DNA of 64,000 bases from Siphonodentalium dalli (taxonomy: Eukaryota; Mollusca; Scaphopoda; Gadilida; Siphonodentaliidae): positions 187,656,209-187,720,208 of the forward strand of contig CP136064.1 of NCBI GenBank assembly GCA_032622095.1, in the 5' to 3' direction. Each line of letters starts with the position of its first letter. Position 1 is the stretch's first letter. Of this stretch, positions 43,990-57,274 are shown one piece after another. Made by a program: the position numbers and the translations under genes. The notes under the pieces were generated by a model that ran no database searches, had not been told where the DNA came from, and saw nothing but the letters and a program-made list of their open reading frames with translations.

Positions 43990-46816
43990 CCAAATCCAAA
44001 CCGGCTAATTAAAGAGCAAGATAATATCGTAGCAGGTAGGTTGACATACTGTATGTACGTCCCAAAAGTTGACCGCTATACTTCAAAAGTAACCTTCCCA
44101 ACGGAGAATGCTAGTCATAGGGTGGGTTGAGACTTTAGGAAAATTCCACGGAAATTACAAAGGGGGGAATTCAAACATCGAGACGAGTACATCTTATGGG
44201 TATTGTTCCGGCGCATCTACAGTGCGATTTTCTAATTTTCAGATGCAACGGTTTACTCGTGACAACGCTATATAACATAAATATGTATACTTAATAAGTA
44301 GTCTATCACTAACCAATTTTAGCTCCAAATCCAAACGGGCTAATGCAGGAGCGAGTTTAACGCAGGAGCACGTAAGCCGGTATGCTGTAGGTACGTCCAT
44401 AAAATTTGAATGCTCTACTATAAAAGCAACCTGCTCAACGGGGAGTTTGTGTCAAGTAGGTTCAGATTTGGCAAATTCCACCGGAAATCAAATGGGGAAA
44501 ATCACTCCGAAAATCAGATATTGAGATAAAAACATTTCGACGAGTGGATGTGATTAGTAGTATCTAAACGCAAGATTGGATCACTTTTTTGGATTTGGAG
44601 TGGCCGGTTTAACCCTGAATGCGTGTAACATTGTTAACGGGTGATATATATTACGCAAATTCAAACCCTCTCTTCATGACGCAAATGCAAACGGACTTAT
44701 CATGGAGCAAGGCAAATGTATGAATATGTTCACCGATATAATATATAGGTATGCCCGCTCTACTATAAAAGTAACCTATTGTCACGATTTGACCTGTCCA
44801 AAACACTCCCCGGACAAAACAATTCCTAGGTATCAAATCCGTCCGTTTTATCCGATTTGACCTTGGATTGACTTTTTTGAATGTCAAGGTCAGGTCGGTG
44901 GTCACGATTTGACCCGTCCAAAACACTCCCTGGACAAAAGCACCCATATGTATCAAAATTCGTCAAAATCCGTCCTGCAGTTTTCCCGGCCATAGATAAC
45001 AGACAAACAAACAGAAGTCCCAAAATATATATTAGATTTAGAAATGTCAATGCAAGTCCACCATCAGATCACAAAGCACCAATATGCATTCACATGAAGA
45101 GGAACACACCTATGCGCATAACACACACATGGAATGGGATACCATGGAAGTATATCCGATTGTATACAAGCTCTAGTGATTAGGCCTATTGAGAATCATG
45201 TCCTCACTTGACTTACAGAGTTATCTCACTTTATGTGAAAAATTGGTGTTTTCAGAACTCCGAAAATATAAGGAGTACAGCACTGAAATTTGTTCGATAG
45301 ACACATCTTGATATCAACTGAATCATGAGCACATCATAATCTTTGTCCATCTTTCCTCTCCAGAGTTATCTCCCATATATATGTCAACCTCGAAATCTTT
45401 CTGATCGCCTGTCCTCACATAACAAGAAAGATAGCTGGATTTAGTTTCTATGGCCGTTGTCAATATACAACACAAAAATATTTTGGACAGGGTCGGACTT
45501 ACATTTTTTGGTTAGGGTGGGCGACATTTTCGCAATTTGTTTTTTACTAATGATCCTCCTGAAAGAATTTTGTAAATCGGTTGAGAAATGTCAAAGTTAC
45601 AGACCATCGAAAATTAAATAATTTGGCTAATGAAGGAGCACGGGAGAGGGTGAGACCATACCGTGGAGCGACGAGGCCATGCCGGGTGGTGATACCATGT
45701 CGGGGTGGTGAGACCAGACCGAGGGTGGTGAGACCAGGCTGACCGGTGGCGGATGTAAACGTCAGATTTAGCACCAAAAAAAAAACAAGTCCAGCGGAAT
45801 AATATTTTTATAGCGTGCTCCAGATTGGAAGAGAGATTCGGACCTGAATATACCATTTATCAGTTTCTTGTCCCCAACCGTTACCGATCTACAGCGTGGA
45901 CAAGAAAATGACCTATTTTTGGCGCCAATTCCAATGGGCTAATTGATGAGCAAGGTTAATGCAGGAGCGGGTATGCTGGTATCTCACAGGTAGGTCCCCT
46001 AAGTTTGATAGCTCTACTATAACAGCAACCTGCCCAACAGCGAGCGAGCTTCGGGTGGGTTCAGACTTTTTGCAAATTCCAACAAAAATCAAAGGCGGGA
46101 AATTGTCTAAAAAATGAAACATCGAGATCAAACATTTCTGAGTAGTGGATATGATAGATAGTATCCAAGCGCAACTTATTGGCACTAAGGTCGAAGGTTT
46201 ACTCGTGGCGAGGCTTTATAATGTAAATAAGTTTTGTTAAGTGCTGTATCACTAACCTATTTTTCTCGCCAAATACGACCGGGTTAATGAAGGAGCGAGC
46301 TAATGCAGAAGCAGGTGCGGCGATATACTTCTGGTAATATCCGAAAGTTTGTCCACTCTACTAACAAAGCAACCTGACCAACGGAGAGCTCGTGTTCAGG
46401 TGGGTTCAAATTGGCTAATTCCAACAAAAACCAAAAGTTGAAAAATACTTCAAAATATCAAACACGGATGAACGGGTGTGATAGGTGGTATCAACGCCCA
46501 ACTCTGGTGCGATTTCTTCAGTTTCAGAGCAAAGGGTTTACTATTGGCGACGCTATATAGCGTAATACGTACTACATGCAGATGAACACAGCATGCCATC
46601 GATATATGGCAAAACTCGAAATTCTCCAATATTCACGTCAAATTCAAACAGGCTAATGAAGGAGCGAGTGAAATTCGCTAGCAGGTACATCGGTATACAA
46701 TAGGTACATCCTGGAAGTTTGATTGTCGTTGTTTAAAAGCAATCCGTCTAACAGAGAGCTTGCATCGGTGTGGGTCGAGGCTTTTGGCAAATTCGAGTAA
46801 ATCTCACAAAGTAAAA
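43990..46816. repeat. degenerate ~350-bp tandem repeat array, left part
   Basis: Units are marked by AAATCCAAACGGGCTAATG(C/A)AGGAGCGAG-like words near 43,996, 44,330, 44,685, 45,930, 46,270 and 46,630, each followed ~95 bp later by AAAGCAACCTGCCCAACGGAGAG-like words. Spacing is 334-360 bp. A block at about 44,780-45,640 interrupts the array with a 121-bp tandem duplication (GTCACGATTTGACC at 44,782 and 44,903) and the diverged 43.6 kb repeat. A short GGTGGTGAGACCA array lies at 45,651-45,745. The array resumes at 54,492 beyond the Academ element. Confidence 0.75.
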
Positions 46817-47300
46817 TAGTCGGGCAGCTAGGTACACCCCCTATGGACCCCCCAGGACTCATCCGGACCGATTTTGTTATGTACTTGAACACATCTAGAG
46901 TAGAATTCCGGATGTTAACAAGAAATCAACCTGGCGCATATGACGTAATCCAAGATGGCCGCCATGAGGGTCGGAAAATTTCGCGATTTTACCCTATGTC
47001 TATTTATATGACGATTGTGGAAAAACTAATTGAGATATGACATTGCATTGAATTGCATTTTGTTCCTTATATATTTCTACGTCAACTGATGTTAAATTTG
47101 AAAATAACAATCCAAGATGGCGAATATGTCACAAATATTTGAACATTATGACGTTTATATGACCGCAAGTAATCCCTCACTATCCTCCGACAAAAAAATC
47201 TGCAATCGACAACTCAGGCAGAAAGCAAAATGGCCGCCAGTGCGATCACCCACAGAAACTATTAATCTATAGTTATATGGACATGTGATATTACCGCAAT
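46817..47300. repeat. Academ left terminal inverted repeat
   Basis: Matches the inverse of 54,207-54,491 followed by 52,800-53,084. Words shared include AGGACTCATCCGGACCGAT, CTAGAGTAGAATTCCGGATG and AATTTCGCGATTTTACCC. It contains several CCAAGATGGC words. Confidence 0.85.
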
Positions 47301-47412
47301 CAATATTTATTCGGCAATTGTGGAAATCAGATTTGATATAGTCCTCTGCAATGTATTCTATTAGCCTGTGTACGTATATTAGTACCGAATTTATCTGGAT
47401 AAATATTATACA

Positions 47413-47735
47413 CTCAAACGCTCTTTATTAATTTCAGAAAATTAAAAACGCTCTTTATCTTCGCTGAATGTAGACAAGTCTCGCATTCTAATCATGCACG
47501 GTTAGTGTTATTGCCAAATCTGAATACATATTAAGCACTCAAACGCTCTTTATTGATTTCAGAAAGACAATAACGCTCTTTACTATGATATTCGTTGTAA
47601 AGTCTCGCGTTTTAATCATGCGGGGTTAGTGTTTTCTCAACTGTAACGCTCTTTATTGATTTCAGAAAAATAAGAACACTCTTTATCTTCGATGACAAGT
47701 CTCGAGTTTTAATCATGCGCAGTTAGTGTTTGCTC
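47413..47735. repeat. Academ subterminal repeats, ~3 units of ~100-120 bp
   Basis: Each unit has AACGCTCTTTATTGATTTCAG, a second (A/C)ACTCTTTA or ACGCTCTTTA, then AAGTCTCG(C/A)GTTTTAATCATG and GTTAGTGTT. They lie just inside the left terminal repeat and upstream of the coding region. They may be transposase-binding or promoter repeats. Confidence 0.75.
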
Positions 47736-47822
47736 CACTGCACTCACTATACAGTCGCAAAAAGCCTTGTGTACGTTATTGATATCTAACGCTAGTAAAA
47801 TTATTTCAATTAACGTGAAAAC

Positions 47823-48716
47823 ATGCCGAAGAAACGCAAACATGTCGATTCAGATGAAGCGGCTATGTCAACAGCGGGCACTCCTGTAATATGCATTGTT
47901 CACAATGCCGGTCTTAAGCATGGTCCCGTTCAGAAGTTTTCAGAGCTCCATGATGCTGGCGCTCGATTTAAGCAAATGACGGACATCAAAGATCGTCGTC
48001 AGGCAGAAGCTCCTGGTTAATCTGCCCGAATGGATGATATTTGTACCCAATTTCCGGGTTCCATCACAGAGGCGCATGGGTACCACCGTGCCTGTTATCA
48101 ATGATTTACGATGAATCTTGATAGATTGACGCCTGTCACATCAATGGAAATAGAACACATAGAACAACGGGAATAGCGCAGAGATAGCTCAGAAAAAACT
48201 ATCTTTGACCCGGATTGCATATTCTGCAATACAACCGGCAGAATTCACATCACCGTGGGCTGAACGCGCACGTCCGAGAATACTAGTGCATTTGAATATG
48301 ATGGGTGGAGATCTGTATTGCATACAGCGGAACAGAAACAAGACCAACCACTTTTACTAAGAATCAGGGGTTGCGACCTGTTTGCATGTGAGGCAAAGTT
48401 TCATCCCAAGTGCCGCAAACGTTATATGTCATCACCTGAATATTGGAGAAGCCAAGACGATGTGAAAATATCGCACCAATCAGCATTAGTGTCTGCCCAT
48501 GATATGGCCTTTATGCATGTTTTTGAATATGTTCAACAGTCTGTCATATCCAAACACGAAGTTGTCAAACTGTCAGCTTTAAAAGAAATATATACCTCAA
48601 AATTAGAGAACACTGAGTTTTCAAATCCTAATTTCAGACCAGATAAGCATTTGAGACAACGACTCGAAAGACACCCGATCATTGGCATAGAAATAGTTTT
48701 TAAGAAAGTGACATGA
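47823..48716 (+). pseudogene. Academ transposase, N-terminal Cys-rich block
   Basis: It starts MPKKRKHVDSDEAAMSTAG (a basic, nuclear-localisation-like start), then CIVHNAGLKHGPVQKFSEL and a second Cys pair (a CIFCNTTG word near 48,220 in another frame). After stops and a shift comes GCDLFACEAKFHPKCRKRY, a C/H-rich pattern of this transposase family. Several stops at 48,020-48,300 show that the copy is inactive. Confidence 0.65.
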
Positions 48717-48773
48717 AGTTATGCTACGCCTTTCTATATTATATATAGCTCCAATATTTCCGTTGGGGAGGCA

Positions 48774-50964
48774 GTGGTGAAAGCTTTCCAATTGGCATCG
48801 AAAGACAGTGTAAGTGAGGTTGCAGATATCATCCGAGGCAATATTGTAAAACGCGCCAAAGATCAAACTGAAATGGTTTGGCCACCGTCGACGGAGGATC
48901 TGGAGGTGAACCAAGCAGTTATTCCGTCTGTTTTGTATGATTTTCTGAAACGTTTATTCTCAGGAGGATCAGACACTCTTTCTGATCGATTGGAACGACT
49001 CACGCTGTCAATTGGACAGGACATGTGCAAGGTTGTCTCGAAAACTCAATGGAAATTGCCTAAACATATTCTGCTGGCTGTCGTCTTCATCACTTGTTTA
49101 GAAGCAAGCAACTCATTACAATCATGAATCGACTGTGGCATTGTGAAGGCTATGATTTATGTTTAGAGATTGAGACAACTAAAGCCATCGCACTAGAAAG
49201 AGCATCATCTCTTCTAACACCGCGCATTACAGCCGGCCCCAACAACATGCTCTTTCATTCCGAATGGGATAATTTCAATCAAAACCTGACGAGTGTACAT
49301 GGGCAAACGACATGCAACACCGCTGCAGGAATAATGTTGCAAGAAGTCAGTGCACCGGCTGCAACACCCGATACTCCTTTGCCATCCATTCCAAGAACAG
49401 GTAGACGTAGCTTCCCAACTGGAGGTCAACCAACACTCCCACATATCAGCATCGGGAAACGAACTGGACCAGCAATGGAAGGATATGAAACAAACCAGCC
49501 TACCGAAACCACGGATGCTTGGCTAAGGACACTGAAAATGTATACAGTATGGGCTTTTTGTCGTAAAGCGTGTAGCTCTGGCAAGCAGTGTGTATCAGCA
49601 TTTGGCGGATGTGTGCCTTCAACTGGAAAATCATCAGAAAGAAAGACAACCATTGACTATTATCCTTCAATTACCGAGCCAATAACTGAGTACAATGTTG
49701 TTCAAGAATTACTGCGTAAATGTGAGGAGGCGACACAGGAAGTTGGACAAACATACACAATTACGACATTCGATCTTGATGTGTGCATGAAGGCGTTACC
49801 AATAATTTGGGAACATCCAGATAGATACAAAGGCCACAGTGTGTTGGTTGGTGCGTTCCACACAATTCTGAATTACCTAAACATGAGTGGACACAAGATG
49901 GCTGGTTCTGGGTATTCCCAGATTTTGTTTGAAGCTGGTCTCGTCACTTCTGGTTGCATTAAGATAGTTATGACTGGGGAAACATATAGTAAGTCGCTGT
50001 GGTGCCTGAAGGTTGTGAGTGAATGTTTTGAGAGATTGTTGCTCGATGCATATATGAATCAGACAGACGAGCATGACACCACCAGTACAGATCAGATAGG
50101 GGCCTTGATAAAGACACCAGACACGGAACATCTGAATGCTGCACTGCATGACGCTGGTGTAAAACGCTTCGTCACAGATTTCATGATTTTCCAATCCAAA
50201 GTTCGCAACGGCGAATTGGGAAAAACTGCGAAATTCTGGTTATCATTCCTAGACCATTACAGGCGTGTGTTCATGCTAATATTAGCTGTCAAGAGTAATG
50301 ATCTCCAATTATTCCACAGGTGCATGGGAGATATGTGCGACCTCTTCTTCAGTTATGGAGGGCATAACTATTCCAGATACTTAGCATGGTTCGATGTTTT
50401 TCTCACTAACATCGAGAAAAGCCATACTGGTGCGACAACCTTATTGAAGGGGGTGCCATTTCTGTGTCCCGATCCCTGATACCAGGCAATCTGTGTGCGG
50501 TCGACAAGACCATGGAAGAAACATCTATGCGTTTTGTCAAATCTCGCGGTGGATCTTCTGGAGCTGGCCTAACGGGAATTCTCCAAAACTACGGGGCTTA
50601 TCAGAGATGGATAATGTCTACCTCAGAAAGAGTTAAATTCCACCAGGCAACACTTGAGATGACGGGCATGTCAAGAGAGGCGGATTGCACCATACGTGGA
50701 ATGCACAGAGATACTCTTCCATCTGAAGTTCAAAAGAGTGAGCGTGCAGTCCAGAAAGCTATTGGTGCTGTTGTGGGTTTCGTGATCCCATTCAACATGG
50801 TTGATCGGGACAGGCTTTACATCTTATCGTCTGGTGCTCCTGTTTCAGAAACAGTAGAGCTCGATGTGATGAGGGCAGAAGGTGTCGGTAGGAAAGAAAG
50901 AGATGATTTTGTTAAAAAGAGACTGACAGAAAATGCTGAGAAGAGAACACTCGATTGTTTTTAA
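48774..50964 (+). pseudogene. Academ transposase, central region
   Basis: Frames 48,774-49,127, 49,094-50,479 and 50,464-50,964 continue one protein with two frameshifts. Recognisable blocks are LVGAFHTILNYLNMSGHKMA, then GSGYSQILFEAGLVTSG, then GGHNYSRYLAWFDVFL, and after the second shift SRSLIPGNLCAVDKTMEET and LQNYGAYQRWIMS. These are conserved in the large uncharacterised proteins of cnidarian, mollusc and fish genomes that represent Academ-like transposases. The catalytic acids cannot be assigned with confidence by eye. Confidence 0.7.
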
Positions 50965-52519
50965 CAAGATCACAAAGGTAAAACTACTAAGGATGGATAA
51001 ATGTAACAAGAAGGTTAAATTTACATCTACCCAGGGCAAGATGGATCAATTCCGTGAACAAGGAGATGTTGCATTTCAATTGCTCGTGAAATCGCAACTG
51101 CTTGTAAAACCATTAAGCATCGATGAGCTTATGAAATTTTCAATAACACTGTACCACACTCCCTTGGCACACCAGATGGTTATATGGCGAAAACTAACAA
51201 AGCCACACTTGTTGGCTTCCTGACCGATAACATCGGTGACGTGGAGTTGCCTGATCCAAACAAAACATTATGCATATAAGACGGCAATGCTCATATTCAC
51301 GCCTCGGTGGAGACCACAAACACTTTCCAGGAAATTGCATTGAAAATTCTTTCTCAACAGAGCAGAAAGCCAAATTTTATATTTTCCACTGATATGTATG
51401 ACCCATCATCTGTCAAGTCACAAGAGCGTTCTCGTCGTGGTAATGGCGACCGAATAATTATTGGAGGCCCAGTCACCAGGAAACCAGCGGAGTTTAAATC
51501 GTTCCTCAAAAAAGCCGATAACAAAAAACAGCTATTCCAGCTGATGCAGACTCTCTGTGGCAGTGGTGCCGCTGCTTCCCACCTTGTTTGTAAGAGTGCA
51601 ATACATATTGGGAAGGAAAAGCACTGGAATTTACTTCCAGTGATGGCCTGGACGTTTCAATGCATGCCATTGAATCGCTCGCATCAACGCAAGAGGAAAC
51701 TGACACCCGGGTTGTACTCTACCTCATGTATGCGCGTGATAAAGGGTATGAGCAAGCGATTGTCCGAAGTCCCGATACAGACATTTTCTTCGTCATTCTC
51801 TATTATGCACATGAGTTACATCCACTCAGAATACTATTCGATACTGGGCATGGTAATAAGAGACGCCTTATGGACTTGACTGAGATTGCCGACGGTCTCG
51901 GGCCAGAATTTTGCTCTTGTCTCCTTGGATTCCTTTGCTTTACAGGAGAAGATTGTAACTCGACTTTCAAAGGAAAAGGCAAGATTACTCCTCTGAAAAA
52001 ACTCCAGAAAACTCCAAAATACCAAAGTGTTTTCAGAAAACTGGGTGTCAATTGGGACGTTCCAAATTAAGTTTTCACTGATTTGGAAGAGTTCACTTGC
52101 ATAATGTATGGGTTTCCCAGAACGAAGAGTGTTGACATGGTGAGGTCTTTGATGCTTACAAAGATGGTTGGAAAAGGTGAACTAATCAGCACCAAGTCAT
52201 CAAAAGTTGACTTATCCAAGATGCCACCATGTAAAAGGTCGCTGATGCCTCACATAAAACGAGTGAATTTCCGTGTTGGCCAACTGAAACTGTCACATGT
52301 GAATAAACCCACTATTCCGTCACCATTGGAAAATTGATGGACTGATGATGAAGGGTTTTTAGAGCCACTGTGGTCCAACGTGGCATTCTCCCACCAACGC
52401 TCCAAGATTTGCTTGTCGAGGGAAACATCGAAAGTTCTGACGACGAAGATGTTGAATCTGACGATAACGAAAGTGACGATAGCTCATCCGAAGGTTCTTC
52501 ATCGGACTACCAGGATTAG
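50965..52519 (+). pseudogene. Academ transposase, C-terminal XPG/PIN-like nuclease and acidic tail
   Basis: Frames 50,933-51,223, 51,307-51,879, 51,660-52,070 and 52,083-52,337 hold TSTQGKMDQFREQGDVAFQL, then the nuclease core: ASTQEETDTRVVLYLMYA, RSPDTDIFFVILYYAH, FDTGHGNKRR and GFLCFTGEDCNSTFKGKGK. Clustered acids (EETDTR, PDTD, FTGED) are those expected of an XPG-like nuclease. A final frame ends with a run of Ser/Asp/Glu (ESDDNESDDSSSEGSSSDYQ) and a stop at 52,517-52,519. Frameshifts between blocks make it inactive. Confidence 0.78.
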
Positions 52520-53084
52520 TATCTTGTTTTCCAATGGCTACTTGTGGCGTTTTATCATGGTGACTAACGTTGAAGTTGGAGCTAATTGTATCATTCACAT
52601 ACAAATTGTCACAAAATCGTGACATGATTTATTTTCATTGTTTAAATTAAAAAAATAAATTAAAACAAATATATAAATAAAAAATAAAATAAAAAATGGC
52701 CCTGGTGTCTGATTCCTCCGCGTTGGTGGGTCTGGATAGGAAGGTTTTATAGCATCTGAACCGAACACATGTAATAATACAGCGAATGGTTTACCCACAC
52801 TCCATATAACTGGACATAGGGTAATATCACGAATTGTACCGACCGTTGTGGGTGATCGCACTGGCGGCCATTTTACTTTCTCCCTGAGTTGTCGGTTGCA
52901 GATTTTTTGTCGGAGGATATTGAGGTATTACTGGCGGTCATATAAACGTCATAATGTTCAAATATTTGTGACATATTATGATAGGTTTTGTGTTTATTCT
53001 AAAAAATAATTTGAAACAAAATTGAATTTTTCAAATCTGTGCCATATTATCGCGGCCATCTTGGATTTTTATCTTCAAATTTAA

Positions 53085-54206
53085 CTCGTTTAGGACGGGA
53101 AACGGATATATCCGTTTCCCAAAACATTACCTACAGGACGGGAAACGGATATATCCGTTTCCCACTTCATGCACTTGTTATCATCGCATGAATCTTTTAT
53201 AATTAAATGTTTTGAGCATAGTAGCATGTATTCAATATAGGCCGATCACTCAGTGAGGGGTCCAGGAAGATGTAACCTAATTTTGGCGTCACGTGGGGGT
53301 CGCGTGACGTGATTCGTGACGTCATTGTTCCAAAATGTCGGCGCCCAGTAGCCTAAGCCGTAGACGCGTAGACAAGTTTTCGGTTGGTAATCACCATGGC
53401 AGGTGAATCTTGACTCCTTCAGCGGAAGGAAAAAGAAGCGGGAGCAATTTAAGTATATTCCTGGATCATATTTTTTGGAAATTAATTACATTTGATTCAA
53501 AATGTCGCATGCAGACATCTCGTATACGAAATTACAGCCCCCAAACGCATAATTTTCCGAAAAACGGTTGCCATGTCAACCGGTCGCAAGTTGGTGGTAC
53601 ATGTATCTACCCAAAAATTTTGGAAGATTTATAGACCACGGATGATCACCCATATATTATGAGTTGTCACGTGGAGAATTATGTCATGACAAATAGTCTG
53701 GCCAGCATTAAATTAACGCATACATTGCTATAAAATGATATAAAAGTAAGCATTTTAACGTTAGAAAACGGGGGTTTGGTGGCCATTTTGAATGGCGCCC
53801 TCTGTCGGTGATGGGTGATTTTCGAGAAAGATTAGTTCTAGATGTTGGCAAAATATTCCTGGATCATTTAACTTGGAAACCATTTATATTTGATTCAAAA
53901 TATCGCAAACATATCGTCATATAGCGAAATTACAGCCCCCAAAATCATAGATTTCCGAAAATATGTTGCTATGGCAACCGGTCGCAATTTGGTGGTATCT
54001 ACCCAAAATTCCTAGAAGATTTATAGACTACAGATGCACACCCTGATATTATGAGTTGTCACGCGGAGAATTCTGCCATGGCAAATGGTCTGACCCAACA
54101 TTGAATAAACGCATAAATTGCTATAAAATTATATAAAAGTAAGCATTTCTGTAAACAATCTCGTCTGTGAGTAATGTTTTCTCAAAAGAATCACGTCCCA
54201 AACGAG
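53085..54206. mobile_element. TTAA-flanked non-autonomous element (family C), 1,122 bp
   Basis: It starts CTCGTTTAGGACG and ends CGTCCCAAACGAG, flanked by TTAA at 53,081-53,084 and 54,207-54,210. It interrupts the Academ right terminal repeat; the left repeat supplies the empty-site sequence. Inside are two copies of the hairpin GGGAAACGGATATATCCGTT (53,099 and 53,138 region) and an internal direct duplication of ~295 bp (53,457-53,757 and 53,857-54,150; shared TACAGCCCCCAAA, TGAGTTGTCACG). No transposase. Confidence 0.88.
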
Positions 54207-54491
54207 TTAACATCAGTTGACGTAGAAATATATAAGGAACAAAATGCAATTCATTGCAATGTCATATCTCAATTAATTTTTCCACCATCGTCATATAAAT
54301 AGACATAGGGTAAAATCGCGAAATTTTCCGACCCTTATGGCGGCCATCTTGGAGTACGTCATATGCGGCCAGGTTGATTTCTTGTTAACATCCGGAATTC
54401 TACTCTAGATGTGTTCAGGTACATACAAAAATCGGTCCGGATGAGTCCTGGGGGGGGGGGTCCACGGGGGGTGTACTTAGCTGCCCGACTA

Positions 54492-54940
54492 AAACAAAAA
54501 ATGGAGAAATCGTGAATCGAGATAGAACAAATTTGACGAGTGAATGTGGTGGGTACTATTCACGCGCAAATTCGGTGAAATTTTTTTATTTTTCAAATAA
54601 ATGCGCAATGAGTTAATCAGGATTAAGTGCCCGATTCTACATGCATTAACATGTTACATAGGAAAATACCCCCGGATGACTGTATACACTAGGATATTTA
54701 ATGCAGGGACAGGTATGTCGGTATACTGACAGATCGCCCACAAATTTTGACCGCTCTGCTATAAAAGCAACCTGCCCAACGGAGAGCTCGCTTATGGATT
54801 GTTCAAATGTTTTACAAATTCCACCGAAACTCAATGGGGGGGGGGGGAAATCGCGAATCCAAATAAAACAAAATTGACGAAATTGCGGTAGTATCTATGT
54901 GCAACTTTAGTGCGATTTTCTAAGTTTTTCTGCCAACGAG
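54492..54940. repeat. degenerate ~350-bp tandem repeat array, right part
   Basis: Continues the array left of the Academ element: AAAGCAACCTGCCCAACGGA at ~54,765, then ACAAATTCCACCGAAACTCA, as in the units at 44-46 kb. Its separation from the left part is due to the transposon. Confidence 0.7.
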
Positions 54941-56330
54941 TATAGAATGTTGCACGGTCGTAGCATTAATATTAATGATATATCTTAAGACTGTCATAGC
55001 GTACAATGGTATGTAGTATTTTGCTTTGTATTGTGAGTGGTTCTTATAAATTAAAAACCAGGGTCGTGGCGTATTGCATAATATTAGTATCATTACAACA
55101 ATCATAACAAGGGTCTAAGGGCGGTAATCGCCATGACAGTTTTAACAAATAAATCCTGATATAGCATTAATAATATACCCACAAGTCGAAATTCTGAACT
55201 TACAATCCTTGTCTACGATCTTTTTCTTATTCATTTCTTTTAATTATTTAATACATAATTTCAATATAATATAAAGATTGTGTTCATTAAAAATTAAATA
55301 TTCCATGGAAGTATAAAATTTCTGGTATTTCAGAAATTTAAATCCTAGTTTATTTTATTTTATTTTTTTAATACAAATTTTGGAGAAAAAAACTAACGCC
55401 GTTATAACCACATTTGGTTGAAATCTGACCAACAGTCTGGGAGAAAAACCCTGATATACAGACAGACGGACAGACAGACATACAGACATATCCTACTTTT
55501 ATATATATAGGTTCTGACTTCGCTTAACTTGAATAAGTCTGTCGGTGCCATATTAATCCATGCCAAATACTCAATATATTTCTTGACTTATTTTGAGCTG
55601 ATTTTTGTTTACATAACAGGTACTGACTGCGTGGCTTGCGGCATTGGATGTTGTCAGCGATAATTGATCGACTGATGCGTTTCCGTGTAATGCGTCAACG
55701 AAATGTACATATATAAACATTCTCATTACTAGACATGTGAGTCCTTGCCTTGATCCATGACAATTAAACCGGTAGGGATTTATCGCGAATCGATGAAGTC
55801 TCATTATTCTCGTGATCTTGTTCAGATTATTTCAGGAAATCGACACTTAGTGATAATGAGTTGCTTTTAAGGTGGCGCTGGTGTACTGCCACCAAAATTA
55901 TGGTTCACCCTCAAGTAAATTTCAGGCTGTTTAACATTAACGAGGAATCTCAAAACATACCTTATCGGAAAATTTCCGCCAACACATACGTCGATAACGT
56001 TGAAATGCGCGTGTTTCGTTTCTAATATTTTTCGATCAATTTGTTTAGTTATCGTTCGAGTTAAAATGTCAACTGCATGCCATGGGAAGAAATGTATAGC
56101 TCTTTCTTATATTTATATAACCTTTTTCTTATTAATTCCTATATATTTAACTTAATTTCTTTTTCTGAAATTTGTCGGCAGTTTGGATCTTATGCTGTAC
56201 CTCACTGTTAGTCAGCCGAATATTCTACCTGTCAATTATCGATCGATCATAGTCTGTCGCCGCGTACTTACAACACGCACCATCATTTTATCTACCCCAT
56301 CTATATAGGTCAACAAAATGTGACCCTCAG
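54941..56330. other. no gene recognised
   Basis: AT-rich sequence including a CAGACAGACGGACAGACAGA word near 55,455. Small minus-strand frames (54,920-55,105 and 55,571-55,804) are unsupported. Confidence 0.4.
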
Positions 56331-57274
56331 TCGTGTTATGGTGCGTTTTATTGTGACATAACATTTACTATACCAGTTTGTTATCCTCCTCCCTATTTTC
56401 CACACTCCTGATTGGCCCATGTCTTGTCACGTGCCGGGCGACATTGTTTTTGTCGCCCGCCTGATGTTATATTGCAAGAATATCTCCAAACACACACACT
56501 GCAGTAACTCATCTATTTCACATCACTATACGTACTAAAAAATCATAGATCTTATATACCGCACGGATTCGCAATACACACCAATTGTGGTGTTTGCTAA
56601 TTTGCATATATTTAGTCAACACTAATATTCGAACTTTTAAGTTGATACTTTTATCGGACAAGCGTTATTATTTACTTTTTACATCGAAACATCTCGGTGA
56701 TTCAATTTGATCATGTCGACATTATGATGCAAGATTGAAAGAGAGGATCCCTTGAAGTTGGTTGGTTATATATGTTTGCTGGTAGACAACGTAATGCATA
56801 CGTTTGTCGCGAATGAATAGTACTGTACGCGTATCCTCCGCGATGTCTGCAATGTGATCATAGAAGTATTTTATGTGAGGATCGCCATGAGCACTGACAC
56901 ATATGAATGTACATTAAAGAAGTTGACAACTTCCCAATAGCTTTCGGGGAAGACCGTTGTGAAATGAACATAGCGAGTAAATTGCGCACACAAGACCACA
57001 TTGAATATGCCACATTGCAGAAGACGAGAACATACCTATATGGCTTATTGGTTTACATTGCATGGACATATATTGACGAGTTAACCACCAAAATGATCGT
57101 AAATAAACGCGGATTATCACACGCTTAACGGCTTGACTATTGTTTATGGAACGGAAATCCTATGGGACGATAAGTAGTTACTGAAAATATATATAATCGG
57201 GAAAGAAAGCACTCGTGACTCAGTGCAACATCGTGCGTGTGGATGGCAAGTATATTTTCTGTGGTATAATCGGA

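Larger units (their letters stand above)
46817..54491 (+). mobile_element. Academ-type DNA transposon, degenerate
   Basis: The ends are TAGTCGGGCAGCTA and its inverse, flanked by AAA on both sides (a 3-bp target duplication is typical for Academ). Terminal inverted repeats are ~480 bp (46,817-47,300 versus 52,800-54,491, the latter split by a 1.1 kb insertion). The single large coding region ends in an XPG/PIN-like nuclease domain, the hallmark of Academ transposases. Without the insertion the element is ~6.5 kb. It sits inside the ~350-bp repeat array. Coding is broken by many indels and stops. Confidence 0.82.

Noticed and set aside
43226-55320. One giant element bounded by ATGGAAGTATA words
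   Set aside because: The word also occurs internally (45,145) and the candidate ends do not extend into longer inverted repeats.
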